The notes below the pieces were generated by a model. That model was not told the origin of the DNA. It ran no database searches and saw only the letters and a list, made by a program, of their open reading frames with translations. This document shows positions 26,486-36,175 of a stretch of DNA of 64,000 nucleotides, piece after piece (within the stretch, counting starts at the first letter, position 1; each line of letters starts with the position of its first letter). The DNA lies in contig NZ_FNTG01000002.1 of the NCBI RefSeq assembly GCF_900104795.1, positions 3,348,001-3,412,000 on the forward strand, given 5' to 3'. A program made the position numbers and the translations under genes. Origin of the DNA: Burkholderia sp. WP9 (GTDB taxonomy: Bacteria > Pseudomonadota > Gammaproteobacteria > Burkholderiales > Burkholderiaceae).

Positions 26486-28849
26486 TCAGGCGGCGGCTTC
26501 GGTCACGAGGGTGGATTTGCGCAGCCGCACCGGGATCGACTTGGAAGCCGGCACCTGACTCGTTTTCGCATGATGCGAGAGCGGAATCAAGCGGTTGCAT
26601 TCCGGGTAATAGCCCATGATGCAGCCACGCGGAATGTCGAACGCATGGACGTACATGCCGTCGATCTCGCGCGCGATGCCGTCGTTCGAGTCGGTGGAGA
26701 TACATACCGCTTCGCCTTCCGCAAAGCCGAGCCGTGTCATGTCGTCCTGATGCATGAGCAACACCTCACGGCTGCCTTGCACGCCGCGGAAGCGGTCGTC
26801 GAGACCGTACACGGTCGTGTTGAACTGGCTGTCGCCGCGGGTCGTCATCAGGCGCAGCACGTCGGGGCCGCGCGACGGCATATCCGCGTCTTCGTCGAGC
26901 GTATCGGGCACGATGAAGTTGGCCTTGCCGTTTTCCGTGTTCCATTTGCGCTCGCACGCCGCAAGCGGCCGATGAAACCCGCCTGGCTGCCTGAAGCGCT
27001 GATTGAAGCCCTTGAACTGATCCGGATAGGTGCGCTCGATCGCCTCGCGCACCAGTGCATAGTCATCTACCCACGCATCCCAGTCGAGATTCGGATTGCG
27101 CGGCAACAGCGCCTTGGCGATGCCCGCGACAATCGCCGGCTCGGACAGCAACATGTCGCCGGCCGGCTCGGCCATTCCATGCGAACCGTGTACGCAGGCC
27201 GTGCTGTCTTCCACGCTGACCCATTGCTCGCCGCTCGCCTGGCGGTCTATCTCGATGCGCCCGAGACACGGCAGCAGATAGGCGACCTCGCCATGCAACA
27301 GATGGCTGCGATTCAGTTTGGTGGCGATCTGCACCGTGAGCCGCAGCCGTTGCCAGGCGGGGTCCATGACATGATGGTCGGGAATCGCCACCTGGAAATT
27401 GCCCCCTAAGCCGATAAAGGCTTTGACCTTGCCGTCGAGCACGCCGCGACAGGCTTCGACGGTGCTCATGCCTTTGTCGCGCGGCGGCTCGAAGCCATAC
27501 AGGTCCTTCAGTGTGTCGAGCGGCGTGAGTTCAGGCTTCTCCGTGATGCCGACCGTGCGCTGTCCCTGCACGTTCGAGTGGCCGCGAATCGGACAGATGC
27601 CGGCGCCGGGCCGGCCGATATTGCCGCGTAAAAGCAGCAGGTTCGACAACATCTGCACGTTATGCACGCCGTTGCGGTGTTGCGTGATGCCCATGCCGTA
27701 TAAGACCATCGACGCATTCGCCTGCGCGTAAACACGCGCCACGCTTTCGAGCGCGGCGCGGCTGAGTTGCGAGCGCTGCTCGATCTCTTCCCATGAGGTC
27801 GCGCGCATGGCGTCGGCAAAGGCTTCGAAACCGTGTGTGTGTTCGGCGATGAACGCCGCGTCGAGCACGCGTGGCGCCGCGTTGCGTTGCGCGTCGTCGT
27901 CCCATTCGATTAGCAGCTTGCACAGTCCGGCAATTGCCGCCGCGTCGCCGCCGATCTTGATCTGATGGTATTGCGTACTGATTTGCGTGTCGGCCGGGGT
28001 CAGCATGTCGAGCGGCGACTGCGGGTTCGCAAAATTAACCAGCCCGCGCTCCTTCAGTGGATTGAAGGTGATGATCTCCACGCCGCGTTTGCGCGCGTCC
28101 TGCAGTTGATGCAACATGCGCGGCGCGTTGGTGCCGGTGTTGTGGCCGAAGAACAGCATGCAGTCAGTGTGGGTGAAGTCTTCGAGCTGCACCGTCCCGA
28201 CCGGCACGCCGATCGTCTTCGGCAAGCCGACCGAGGTGCTTTCGTGACACATGTTCGAGCTGTCGGGCAAATTGTTGGTGCCGTAGAGCCGGGCAAGCAA
28301 CGCATACATGTAGGACGTTTCCAGCGACGCGCGGCCGGACGCATAAAATACGGCCTCGTTCGGGTGAATGGCTTGCAGTTCCCTCGCGATCTCGGCGAAC
28401 GCGTGTTCCCAGGTGGTCTGCACATAGCGGTCGCTTGTGGCATCCCAACGCATCGGCGCGGTCAACCGCCCGCGCGATTCGAGTTCGAGACCGCTCCATG
28501 CGCGCAGTTCGTTCAATGTATGCGTGGCGAAAAAGTCAGCTTCGACGCGTTTGCTGGTGATCTCCCACGCGGTCGCCTTCGCGCCGTTTTCGCAGAACTC
28601 GAACAGGTGCGGGTCCGCCGGTTTGGCCCATGAGCAGCTCACGCACGCGAAGCCGTCCGCCTTGTTTTGTTGCGCCAGGATGCGACTCCCGTTCAACGTG
28701 ACGTGTTCCTGCACGAGAATCGACGCGACCGCTTTCACCGAGCCCCAGCCGCCTGCCGCGTTGCGGTATTCCTTGATCGGCGCGCTGTCGGGCGTGCAAT
28801 CCGCTTCCGCGTTGTCGGGTGCTGTTCCGGCGATCTCATCCGTACTCAT
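26486..28849 (-). CDS. FdhF/YdeP-family molybdopterin oxidoreductase
   Basis: A 787-residue DMSO-reductase-superfamily enzyme with bis-molybdopterin cofactor. It resembles YdeP and the formate dehydrogenase FdhF group: Cys69 and Cys72 (FACVSC) mark a reduced N-terminal cluster region, and Cys201 in NMCHESTSVG aligns with the Mo ligand (SeCys in E. coli FdhH). Mid-protein FFGHNTGTNAPRML and RGNIGRPGAGICPIRGHSNVQG bind the pyranopterins; the C-terminal barrel has FNTTVYGLDDR. No Tat signal, so cytoplasmic. YdeP in E. coli is linked to acid resistance; substrate not settled. Excellent GAGGAGG site 7 nt before ATG 28849. Confidence 0.95.
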   Translation of the reverse strand: MSTDEIAGTAPDNAEADCTPDSAPIKEYRNAAGGWGSVKAVASILVQEHVTLNGSRILAQQNKADGFACVSCSWAKPADPHLFEFCENGAKATAWEITSKRVEADFFATHTLNELRAWSGLELESRGRLTAPMRWDATSDRYVQTTWEHAFAEIARELQAIHPNEAVFYASGRASLETSYMYALLARLYGTNNLPDSSNMCHESTSVGLPKTIGVPVGTVQLEDFTHTDCMLFFGHNTGTNAPRMLHQLQDARKRGVEIITFNPLKERGLVNFANPQSPLDMLTPADTQISTQYHQIKIGGDAAAIAGLCKLLIEWDDDAQRNAAPRVLDAAFIAEHTHGFEAFADAMRATSWEEIEQRSQLSRAALESVARVYAQANASMVLYGMGITQHRNGVHNVQMLSNLLLLRGNIGRPGAGICPIRGHSNVQGQRTVGITEKPELTPLDTLKDLYGFEPPRDKGMSTVEACRGVLDGKVKAFIGLGGNFQVAIPDHHVMDPAWQRLRLTVQIATKLNRSHLLHGEVAYLLPCLGRIEIDRQASGEQWVSVEDSTACVHGSHGMAEPAGDMLLSEPAIVAGIAKALLPRNPNLDWDAWVDDYALVREAIERTYPDQFKGFNQRFRQPGGFHRPLAACERKWNTENGKANFIVPDTLDEDADMPSRGPDVLRLMTTRGDSQFNTTVYGLDDRFRGVQGSREVLLMHQDDMTRLGFAEGEAVCISTDSNDGIAREIDGMYVHAFDIPRGCIMGYYPECNRLIPLSHHAKTSQVPASKSIPVRLRKSTLVTEAAA

Positions 28850-28928
28850 GCTGGGCCTCCTCGGCGTAGGCGGCCGCTCCTCGAAGACCGGCTCGCAGGA
28901 GGAGGTCCGCAATTACCGGACCAGTGAA

Positions 28929-29162
28929 TTAATTTGCGCTTACAACGATCTTCTGAGGCTGGAAGAAGGTGGTGGCGACCGGCGGCGGTTTGACTGGCGG
29001 ATCGCCTTCGGGCGCACGTGTCGGATCGTTCGGCGGCACATCGTCGGGCGGCGGCGACGGGTCGGGATCGCTGGTGGGGAGCGGGACATCGGGATCGACC
29101 GCGGGTGGCGTCGGCGTATGCAGATGCAAGGTCGGTCTGCGTCGTGTGCTGAACAGAATCAT
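28929..29162 (-). CDS. Proline-rich 77-residue protein
   Basis: Not recognised. ATG 29162 has a near-ideal GGAG site with a 6-nt spacer, whereas the longer frame to 29231 does not. About 29% Pro with many Asp, in DP and PPP runs (VDPDVPLPTSDPDPSPPP), preceded by a short basic N terminus FSTRRRP and followed by a more ordinary C terminus FFQPQKIVVSAN. It probably forms an extended or disordered chain. Located 80 bp upstream of the molybdoenzyme on the same strand, so it may be part of the same transcript. Confidence 0.6.
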   Translation of the reverse strand: MILFSTRRRPTLHLHTPTPPAVDPDVPLPTSDPDPSPPPDDVPPNDPTRAPEGDPPVKPPPVATTFFQPQKIVVSAN

Positions 29163-29368
29163 TGTTATCTCCATGATGGGTGCCTGATGTTCGCAAACCG
29201 CCGTTTGCAATCGGCATGCCACTCGGTCCACTTCCCAAGAATTCCGGCGCTGACCGTGTGGAACGGCTATTGCTCGGTCAACGCATGCGCGCGGCGCCGA
29301 GCGTCGACGCGCGCCGTCATATCACATCGAACACGACGCACTGAAGTGCAGGGATAAGGGAAAGACAA

Positions 29369-29614
29369 ATGGCGCGACATAAGGCCGACGTGGCTGACGA
29401 CGACTTCGAGATTTACGCCAGCTATCACGGAACAGGCGATGGCCGTTACGTAGGTGGACTGAAGGTAGTCAGAAAGGCGGACAGAAAAATTCTGTTTCCA
29501 TTCGACGGCGCGCCGGAGATCGGGCCATACGCAACCGCCGACGAGGCGCGGCGCGCCGCGATCGACTATGGTCGGGAGATTGTCGCCGCGGATCGCGCGG
29601 CCCCTGAAAAGTGA
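29369..29614 (+). CDS. Small hypothetical protein, 81 residues
   Basis: A compact charged protein (MARHKADVADDDFEIYASYH start; GRYVGGLKVVRK and IGPYATADEARRAAIDYGRE). The strands-then-helix pattern suggests a small double-stranded beta fold resembling Burkholderiales proteins annotated as DUF6723; that assignment is from memory and uncertain. AGGGAAAG precedes the ATG at suitable distance. Stands alone between divergent neighbours. Confidence 0.7.
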   Translation: MARHKADVADDDFEIYASYHGTGDGRYVGGLKVVRKADRKILFPFDGAPEIGPYATADEARRAAIDYGREIVAADRAAPEK

Positions 29615-29654
29615 CGAGAGCGGCGTGAGCGCGCTGCCCGCAAAACGCAACGGC

Positions 29655-29891
29655 TCAGGGTATGCCGCCGAGCGATGGAGAAATCGTGCTGCCCCGACCG
29701 GGATCGTCGGGATGTTCGTCGGGCACCGTCGGTCGGACGGATAACGGCGGATGGGTGCGGTAGCAACTATCGATCGAAGTATCGGCGAGGCAGCGCTGGA
29801 ATGCGTCCGCGTCGTTCTTTTGGGCGAATGTGTAAAGGGTTCGCTCGACTTGCACTTCCGTTTCGGACAGGCGAATGGTCGTCATCGTCAT
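29655..29891 (-). CDS. Small hypothetical protein, 78 residues
   Basis: Not recognised. AAGGAG precedes ATG 29891, which is a much better start than the far longer open frame to 30536. The N-terminal half looks folded (MTIRLSETEVQVERTLYTFA, then KNDADAFQRCLADTSIDSCY, with two Cys); the C-terminal 25 residues are Pro/Asp-rich and disordered (VPDEHPDDPGRG). Convergent with the 81-residue gene, 40 bp between stops. Confidence 0.65.
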   Translation of the reverse strand: MTMTTIRLSETEVQVERTLYTFAQKNDADAFQRCLADTSIDSCYRTHPPLSVRPTVPDEHPDDPGRGSTISPSLGGIP

Positions 29892-30047
29892 GAGGATCTC
29901 CTTTTTACAAATGGTGGTCCGGACCTCCACTTGAAACGCCGCAACCGACGTGCCCACCGTGGTTCGAGTGCGCTTTCCGCACAGTCGGCGGAGAGGGACC
30001 GGATGTTGCTGCAATGACGATATACCCGACAACATGAGGAGGGCGTC

Positions 30048-30308
30048 ATGCAGGACAGCAAACCCCAGGATAGCTCCGCCGAACACAGTGCCGAGGCGGT
30101 GAAACAGCGTAACAAGCCGAGCGGCACGCACTATGTCGAACCCAGCCCGCTGGGCATCGAGCCCGTCGAGCAGACCGGCGTGGACAAGCAGACTAATCCG
30201 CCGAGCTCCAGCGAGAGCCCCGCGCAAACCGCCGAGGTGCCCTTGGGCACAGGCTCCCATGCCGAGCCGCCGGGAGGGGGCGGACGCGAGTCGCAGCGCA
30301 AGAACTGA
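30048..30308 (+). CDS. Small hydrophilic hypothetical protein, 86 residues
   Basis: Not recognised. GAGGAGG lies 5 nt before the ATG. No hydrophobic segment; rich in Ser, Pro, Glu, Gln and Gly (SPAQTAEVPLGTGSHAEPPG), so likely intrinsically disordered, resembling the stress-associated hydrophilic proteins common in Burkholderia. About 240 bp before the cupin gene on the same strand. Confidence 0.65.
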   Translation: MQDSKPQDSSAEHSAEAVKQRNKPSGTHYVEPSPLGIEPVEQTGVDKQTNPPSSSESPAQTAEVPLGTGSHAEPPGGGGRESQRKN

Positions 30309-30547
30309 CGCGCCACGTGCTGCTTCGACACGCGGTGGTGTCGTACATGCAAATCCCACCAGGGGAGGATTCACTTCATATGTTTGAAAAATTCGTTCAC
30401 CGACACGGTCACGCGCGCAAAGCGGCTCAAAGAATCGCGCGCGCGCAGGCGGGCGCGCTTTATGCGGCGCTGAAAAGATCGCCGGGGCCGACGCGCGCGC
30501 CGGATTCCGCGCAACATCGTGAGCATCGGGGCGCAAAGGAGCATGCC

Positions 30548-31093
30548 ATGCACAACGATTCGCTGCATGGATTCGATGCGGCTCAAACGGAGTACGAAGC
30601 CTTCATGCTGAAGCCGCATGATTGGGTGCCGAATAACCGCAAGCTGCCGGTCGTGATCTACCGGCGTGCGCTCATGCCGGACAGCGGCGACCTCGGTGCC
30701 GCATTCGAAATCCTGTTCGAACGCAACGCATGGCCGACGCAATGGCGCGATGGCATCTTCGACTACCATCATTTCCACGCTACCGCGCACGAAATTCTGG
30801 GCGTGACCGACGGGTCCGCGCAAGTGATCATAGGCGGACCGGGCGGCACGGTGGTGACGCTGTCCGCCGGCGACGCGATCCTGCTGCCAGCCGGCACCGG
30901 ACATTGCCTGCAATCGTTCGCGCGGCACTTCCGGGTGGTGGCCGGTTATCCCGAGGGGCAGCAATGGGATATCCGCCGCGAGGCGCTCACGCCGGACGAA
31001 CTGGCGGCCATGGAGGCGTTGCCTTTTCCGTCGCTGGATCCGATTGACGGCAAACACGGTCCGCTGGTGGAGCATTGGCTGCATGCAGCCTGA
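30548..31093 (+). CDS. Cupin-domain protein
   Basis: A 181-residue single-domain cupin. Motif 1 is YHHFHATAHEILGVTDG (the HxH...E metal set) and motif 2 GDAILLPAGTGHC, giving a jelly-roll metal pocket. The C-terminal part has YPEGQQWDIRREALTPDE, a pattern of YjlB-type cupins of unknown activity. Start fixed by AAAGGAG at 30535-30541 before ATG 30548; the frame runs further upstream (from 30317) but has no comparable ribosome site there. The transketolase gene follows after about 270 bp. Confidence 0.9.
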   Translation: MHNDSLHGFDAAQTEYEAFMLKPHDWVPNNRKLPVVIYRRALMPDSGDLGAAFEILFERNAWPTQWRDGIFDYHHFHATAHEILGVTDGSAQVIIGGPGGTVVTLSAGDAILLPAGTGHCLQSFARHFRVVAGYPEGQQWDIRREALTPDELAAMEALPFPSLDPIDGKHGPLVEHWLHAA

Positions 31094-31362
31094 GGCGGTC
31101 GCTTCTTTTTGACTTGTAGCCGCGACGATCCGAACGATTCTGTAGCGCAAGCCCTCTGAAAGATAATCCGCTGCTTCCTTCCAACAGCAACCCTGTACAT
31201 GCGGCACGTCACGCTCCGTGCAGGTTTGCGCGCATTGGCGCATCATCGTCGAGTCTCGCAGCGGTTCCTCATGCGTTCTGCCACATCAACACGGTTCGCC
31301 GGGTTCGCCGACGCAGGCAGTGCGTCCCGGTCGTCTCTTTCACGCCGAACAAGGAGTGTCCC

Positions 31363-33447
31363 ATGCAAAACGATCCCGCCCTCGATCAGCTGTGTATCAA
31401 CACGATTCGCACGCTGTCGATGGACGCTGTGCAAAAGGCCAATTCCGGTCACCCCGGCACGCCGATGGCATTGGCACCCGTTGCCTATCACCTGTGGCAA
31501 AACCATCTGCGTTACGACCCGGACGAGCCGCTGTGGCCGAATCGCGATCGCTTCGTGCTCTCGGTCGGGCATGCATCGATGCTGTTGTATTCACTGTTGC
31601 ACCTGGCGAACGTCAAGGCCGTGGATGACGGCGGCAAGCCCACTAACGGACCCGCTGTGTCGCTCGACGATATCGAGCATTTCCGTCAATTGGGCAGCAA
31701 GACACCGGGCCACCCCGAATACCGGATGACGACCGGCGTCGAGACCACCACCGGCCCGCTCGGGCAAGGGCTCGGCAACAGTGTCGGCATGGCGATGGCG
31801 GCACGCTGGTACGAGAGCCACTTCAACCAACCGGATGCGCCGCTGTTCGACTATCGGGTCTACGCGCTGTGTGGCGACGGCGACATGATGGAAGGCATCT
31901 CGCACGAGGCGGCTTCGCTCGCGGGACATCTCAAGCTGTCCAATCTGATCTGGATCTATGACAGCAACCGCGTCACGATCGAGGGCCATACGGACCTCGC
32001 CTATAGCGACGACGTGGAGAGCCGCTTTCGCGGCTACAACTGGCACACGCTGCATGTGAACGACGCGAATGACGCCGCCGCGCTCGAAGCAGCGTTCGTC
32101 GAAGCGAAAAGCATCACCGACAGGCCGACCCTGATCGTGGTGCACAGCATTATCGGCTGGGGCGCGCCGCATAAGCAGGACACTTCGGCGGCGCACGGCG
32201 AACCGCTCGGCGTCGAGGAAGTGGCGCTCGCCAAAAAGGCGTACGGCTGGCCCGAGGATAAATTTTTCTACGTGCCGGACGGTGTGCACGAACGCTTCGC
32301 TGCGGGCTTCGGCGCGCGTGGCAAGGCGGCGCGCGAGGACTGGCAGGCGAAGTACGACGCTTACAACAAGAAGCACCCGGAACTGGCGCGTGAATTCGCC
32401 CAGATCGAAGCGCACGAATTGCCGGCAGGTTGGGACAGCGACATTCCCACCTTCGATGCGGACCCGAAGGGTGTCGCTTCACGCGATTCGTCGGGCAAGG
32501 TGCTCAACGCGATTGCCGCGCGCGTTCCATGGATGATCGGCGGCGCGGCCGACCTCGCGCCTTCCACCAAAACCAATCTGAAGTTCGAGGGCGCGGGCAG
32601 CTTCGAACACGACAATTACGGCGGCTGCAACCTGCATTTCGGCATTCGCGAACACGCGATGGGCGCGGCAGTCAACGGCCTCGCGCTGTCGAATCTGCGG
32701 CCGTTCGGCTCGACCTTCCTGATTTTCAGCGACTATATGAAGCCGCCAATCCGCCTCTCGGCGATCATGGAAGTGCCGGCTATCTACGTGTTCACGCACG
32801 ATTCGATCGGCGTGGGCGAAGATGGTCCGACGCATCAGCCGATCGAGCAGCTAGCGTCGCTGCGCGGCGTGCCGGGGCTGACCGTGCTGCGTCCGGGCGA
32901 CGCCAACGAAGTGGCCGAGGCGTGGCGTGCAGCACTTGCCGATCCGCGGCGGCCGTCGTGCATCGTCGTGTCGCGTCAGCCGCTGCCCACGCTGGACCGC
33001 AGCCGCTATGCGGCGGCGAGCGGCACGCAGAAGGGCGCCTACGTGCTGGCCGATGCCGCCGATGGACAGAAGCCGCAAGTGATCCTGATGGCGACCGGCA
33101 GCGAACTCTCGGTTTGCGTCGACGTGTACGAGAAGCTCAAGAGCGAGGGCATCGCGGCGCGTGTCGTGTCGATGCCGTCCTGGGATATCTTCGAGCGGCA
33201 GGACGAGGCGTATCAGGATTCGGTGTTGCCACCGGACGTGGACGCGCGCGTGGCGGTCGAACAGGCTGCCTCGCTGGGCTGGGACCGCTATGTGGGGCGT
33301 CTCGGCGCGCAGGTGGTGATGCATACGTTCGGCGCTTCCGCGCCGCTTGCCGAGCTGAAGAAGAAGTTCGGCTTCACGCCGGAGCATGTGTACGAAGCGG
33401 CGAAGCAGCAGATCGAGCGGGTGAAGTCCAAGCGCAGCCAGGAGTAG
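31363..33447 (+). CDS. tkt: Transketolase
   Basis: A 694-residue thiamine-diphosphate transketolase, normal family length, which moves two-carbon ketol units between sugar phosphates in the pentose phosphate pathway and Calvin cycle. Signature regions: KANSGHPGTPM, GPLGQGLGNSVGMA, the ThDP/metal motif CGDGDMMEGISHEAASLAGH, and GGAADLAPSTKTNL, FGIREHAMGA and DSIGVGEDGPTHQP in the pyrimidine and C-terminal parts. A clear AAGGAG ribosome site precedes ATG 31363. The usual partners (gap, pgk) are not in this window; a good terminator follows at 33473-33509. Confidence 0.97.
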   Translation: MQNDPALDQLCINTIRTLSMDAVQKANSGHPGTPMALAPVAYHLWQNHLRYDPDEPLWPNRDRFVLSVGHASMLLYSLLHLANVKAVDDGGKPTNGPAVSLDDIEHFRQLGSKTPGHPEYRMTTGVETTTGPLGQGLGNSVGMAMAARWYESHFNQPDAPLFDYRVYALCGDGDMMEGISHEAASLAGHLKLSNLIWIYDSNRVTIEGHTDLAYSDDVESRFRGYNWHTLHVNDANDAAALEAAFVEAKSITDRPTLIVVHSIIGWGAPHKQDTSAAHGEPLGVEEVALAKKAYGWPEDKFFYVPDGVHERFAAGFGARGKAAREDWQAKYDAYNKKHPELAREFAQIEAHELPAGWDSDIPTFDADPKGVASRDSSGKVLNAIAARVPWMIGGAADLAPSTKTNLKFEGAGSFEHDNYGGCNLHFGIREHAMGAAVNGLALSNLRPFGSTFLIFSDYMKPPIRLSAIMEVPAIYVFTHDSIGVGEDGPTHQPIEQLASLRGVPGLTVLRPGDANEVAEAWRAALADPRRPSCIVVSRQPLPTLDRSRYAAASGTQKGAYVLADAADGQKPQVILMATGSELSVCVDVYEKLKSEGIAARVVSMPSWDIFERQDEAYQDSVLPPDVDARVAVEQAASLGWDRYVGRLGAQVVMHTFGASAPLAELKKKFGFTPEHVYEAAKQQIERVKSKRSQE

Positions 33448-33472
33448 CGCGCGTGCGGCGTGCGCGATAAAC

Positions 33473-33509
33473 ACCGGCGGAGTGAGTCAGCTCACACCCG
33501 CCGGTTTTT
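33473..33509 (+). terminator. Terminator after tkt
   Basis: ACCGGCGG (33473-33480) pairs with CCGCCGGT (33498-33505), with an inner GTGAG/CTCAC helix, followed by a T run, 26 bp after the stop. Confidence 0.85.
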
Positions 33510-33556
33510 GATTTGCAGCCTGGCTTCGCGCGCTGACATCGCCGCGGCATCAAGTG

Positions 33557-33604
33557 CGACACCAATCGCGACATGAATCGCGACATGAATCGCGACACCA
33601 ACCC
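33557..33604. repeat. Direct repeats of a GCGACA(C/T) motif
   Basis: The motif (A)TCGCGACAYSAA recurs about four times in tandem with small changes between the tkt terminator and the next stop codon. No function suggested. Confidence 0.6.
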
Positions 33605-33621
33605 GCACACCAGGCGCGAAA

Positions 33622-34707
33622 TCAATTCGCCGGAATCGTCACCACTGGCGCTTTGCTGCTCGTATCGGCTTCCGCCAGCGCCATCAGATTCTGCACCACC
33701 GTGAAGGCGTATTTCGAATCGAAGTCGTTGCGATCGACCCAATACGTGGACGGGCCATACGCGATCATCACATACGCGTTGTCAGGCGGAGTCTTACCCG
33801 AATGCACGATGATGGTCGGCCGCGTCTCGCCGCCGATCAGCCCCACGGTCGGTTTGGTCGAGCCGTCGCTGATGCGTTCGACGGGCACCTGCACCTGGGC
33901 GCCGAGATCGGTCAGGATGCCGAGCACGGAGCGCGTCACCATCGGAATCTTGTCGCCCTTCTGCGAGGCCGACGAGGGGCCGTAGACGATTTCATACGTG
34001 CGCGTGTTCGACGACAGATGCAGCAGCTTGCGCACGCGCGCCAGATCGGCCGCCGTGGCCGGCGACTCGCCGCTGGTGGTCGCGCCCATGACCAGATATA
34101 CGCCCATCGCGCCGTTCTTGCCGTCCGCCTGGCGTGACTCGACGTTCAACTCGCCCGCCAGTTGCAGGCGCCGCAGCGCTTGCAGCAATTCGAAGAAACC
34201 CGGCGCGCCCGCGCTGTTCTCGCCGCCGAGCGCATTGCCGTTCTGCAAGCCGCCCACCGACTGCGCGGTGATGCGCAACAGCAGATCGATCGGAATGCCG
34301 CCTTCGGCGAGCGGCAATACCAGCGACGGCGCGAGCGGCCGGATATACGCGGAGGCAAATGCTTCGCCGGTGGTCGGCGTGAACGTGAAGGTCGGATGAT
34401 TCGAGTAAGACACGCTGCCCGTAGCAAGCGCGTAGTTCGGCTGGCTGCCCGAGCCGACGTTGGCGGTGGCGCCGCCGGTCGCGTCGAACGTATAGGCCGC
34501 GATGATGCTGCTGACAGTCAGGAACGCGGGCGCGTCGCCGTATCGCAGTCCGACCACGGCGGCGAGAATCTCGCGTTTCTTTGCGTCGCCGAGGGCGCGC
34601 GCATAGTCGACCTGGTCGGCTTTCAGGCGCGACGGTCCGATGTGTACGCAGGCTGAAGTGAGGCAGGCCGCGCATAATGCCGCGGCGACAGAAGCGGTTC
34701 TGATCAT
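33622..34707 (-). CDS. Hypothetical lipoprotein, 361 residues
   Basis: Not assigned to a family. The signal MIRTASVAAALCAACLTSAC has a lipobox LTSA-C with Cys20. The mature protein is mixed alpha/beta with low-complexity TGGATANVGSGSQ and a helical stretch FFELLQALRRLQLAGELNVE; the C-terminal part contains RPTIIVHSGKTPPDNAYVMI and FDSKYAFTVVQNLMALAEAD. ATG 34707 gives the signal at once. Gene orientation and about 230 bp gap to zapE suggest its own promoter. Exported function unknown. Confidence 0.8.
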   Translation of the reverse strand: MIRTASVAAALCAACLTSACVHIGPSRLKADQVDYARALGDAKKREILAAVVGLRYGDAPAFLTVSSIIAAYTFDATGGATANVGSGSQPNYALATGSVSYSNHPTFTFTPTTGEAFASAYIRPLAPSLVLPLAEGGIPIDLLLRITAQSVGGLQNGNALGGENSAGAPGFFELLQALRRLQLAGELNVESRQADGKNGAMGVYLVMGATTSGESPATAADLARVRKLLHLSSNTRTYEIVYGPSSASQKGDKIPMVTRSVLGILTDLGAQVQVPVERISDGSTKPTVGLIGGETRPTIIVHSGKTPPDNAYVMIAYGPSTYWVDRNDFDSKYAFTVVQNLMALAEADTSSKAPVVTIPAN

Positions 34708-34941
34708 AACGGCGAGGAGGGCGGATCACTATCCGCTGAAGAATGGGCCCGCAACGGCGCTAGCAGGACCTATTCCCGTATGGTGGCGCAAGGGCGCCCA
34801 GTCGCCGTTTCGTCCTATGAATCAGCGGTGTATTCGCCCGGATAGAGCGAGGGCGGCAATGCGCAGGAATTGCTATTGCGTTGCAATATTTGCAGAAACC
34901 CGTGCTTGGTTACGCGCGGTTCAAACCACCTGACGGGCGCA

Positions 34942-36048
34942 TTACACGGAATCGTCTACTGCGTCTTCGGGCATGTCCGCCGACACCTCGCCGGCGTTCT
35001 CGAGCGTGCTGCGATAAGCGCGCGATTGCATTTCGGCAAGACGGCTCAACGTGCGTGACAGATCATGTGCCCCTTCCAGGCCGCTGAGCGCCGCCACCAT
35101 CGGCTCATCGGATGCGATGAACAGGGCGCGCTTGCGGTCGTAGAAGATATCGACCAGCCAGACCAGCCGTTGCAGCGTGTGGGTGTGAGTCAGCGATTCG
35201 GTGCGCAGATTGTCGAGAATCAGACCGTGCCATTGCTCGGCAAGCTCCAGGTAGTCGAGATGCGAACGGCTCGCCACGCACAGATTCTCGAAGTCTGCCC
35301 ATAGCAAAGCCGCGCCCGCTGCGCGCGCGGCGAGCGGCCTGCCAGCCGCGCTCAACGTGACCGGACTCGGCGCCGCGCTGCCTTCGTAGTGCACGAAAAT
35401 CCGGCGCAGCGCTTCGTGGGTGGCGGAATCGAGCGGCGCAAAGAAACGCGGAACGTCCGCTTCTTCTCCGCCGAAACGATAGTCGCGCGCGCCGTCGAAA
35501 TGAATCACGGTGAAGCAGCGTTTGATCTGCTCGATGGTCGGCAGAAAACGCTCGTGAAACTCCGGGTCGGCGAGCAGGGCGTCCGGCGCGTAGTTCGAGG
35601 TGAGTACGATGCGGGTGCCGAGGCCGATTGCGGTGTCGAGAAAGCGGCCCATCAGAAACGCGTCGGCGATATCGTGCACGTGGAATTCGTCGAAACACAG
35701 CAGCTCGCTACCATCGAGCCATTGTCGCGAGACCGAGCCGAGCCGGTCGTCGCCGCGTGGCTCGTTCACAAGCCGCCGGTTCATCTCACGCAGAAATTCG
35801 TGGAAATGCAGACGCCGCTTTCGGCCGTTCGCCAGTTCAAACACGGTATCGACCACCAGACTCTTGCCGCGCCCCGGCAATCCGTAGCAATACACGCCTT
35901 GATGGTGCTGTGCGGCGCCAGATGATCTCGCGGCCCGGCCGTTAGCGCCGAGCAGGGTGGCGAGCGCTGCGATCGCTTGACGCTGGCTCGCATCGGGCAC
36001 GATGCCGCGTGCGGCCAGCGTGCGCGTGACCTGAGCTTCGTCAAACAT
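34942..36048 (-). CDS. zapE: Cell division ATPase ZapE (AFG1-like)
   Basis: A 368-residue P-loop ATPase of the AFG1/ZapE family. Walker A GLPGRGKS at 56-63, Walker B ELLCFDEF at 115-122, followed by HVHDIADAFLMGRFL and IVLTSNYAPDALL (sensor-1 Asn), then IEQIKRCFTVIHFDG; these match ZapE, which interacts with FtsZ and helps constriction under stress, and the eukaryotic AFG1/LACE1 proteases. ATG 36048 (a TTG lies two codons earlier). Cytoplasmic, peripheral to the divisome by analogy. In other Burkholderiales zapE follows the odhL/lpd gene; here no such neighbour is seen. Confidence 0.93.
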   Translation of the reverse strand: MFDEAQVTRTLAARGIVPDASQRQAIAALATLLGANGRAARSSGAAQHHQGVYCYGLPGRGKSLVVDTVFELANGRKRRLHFHEFLREMNRRLVNEPRGDDRLGSVSRQWLDGSELLCFDEFHVHDIADAFLMGRFLDTAIGLGTRIVLTSNYAPDALLADPEFHERFLPTIEQIKRCFTVIHFDGARDYRFGGEEADVPRFFAPLDSATHEALRRIFVHYEGSAAPSPVTLSAAGRPLAARAAGAALLWADFENLCVASRSHLDYLELAEQWHGLILDNLRTESLTHTHTLQRLVWLVDIFYDRKRALFIASDEPMVAALSGLEGAHDLSRTLSRLAEMQSRAYRSTLENAGEVSADMPEDAVDDSV

Positions 36049-36175
36049 GGGCAAGCGTGCCGGTGTGCAGCGAGTGGCTGCAAAAGCGTACAGCGGCGAA
36101 TGGCGGAGCGAGGTGCGCGAGCATAAAGGGGCGGGTGGCTGAAATCGCGTCAGTTTAACAAGCCGCGCGTACCGC

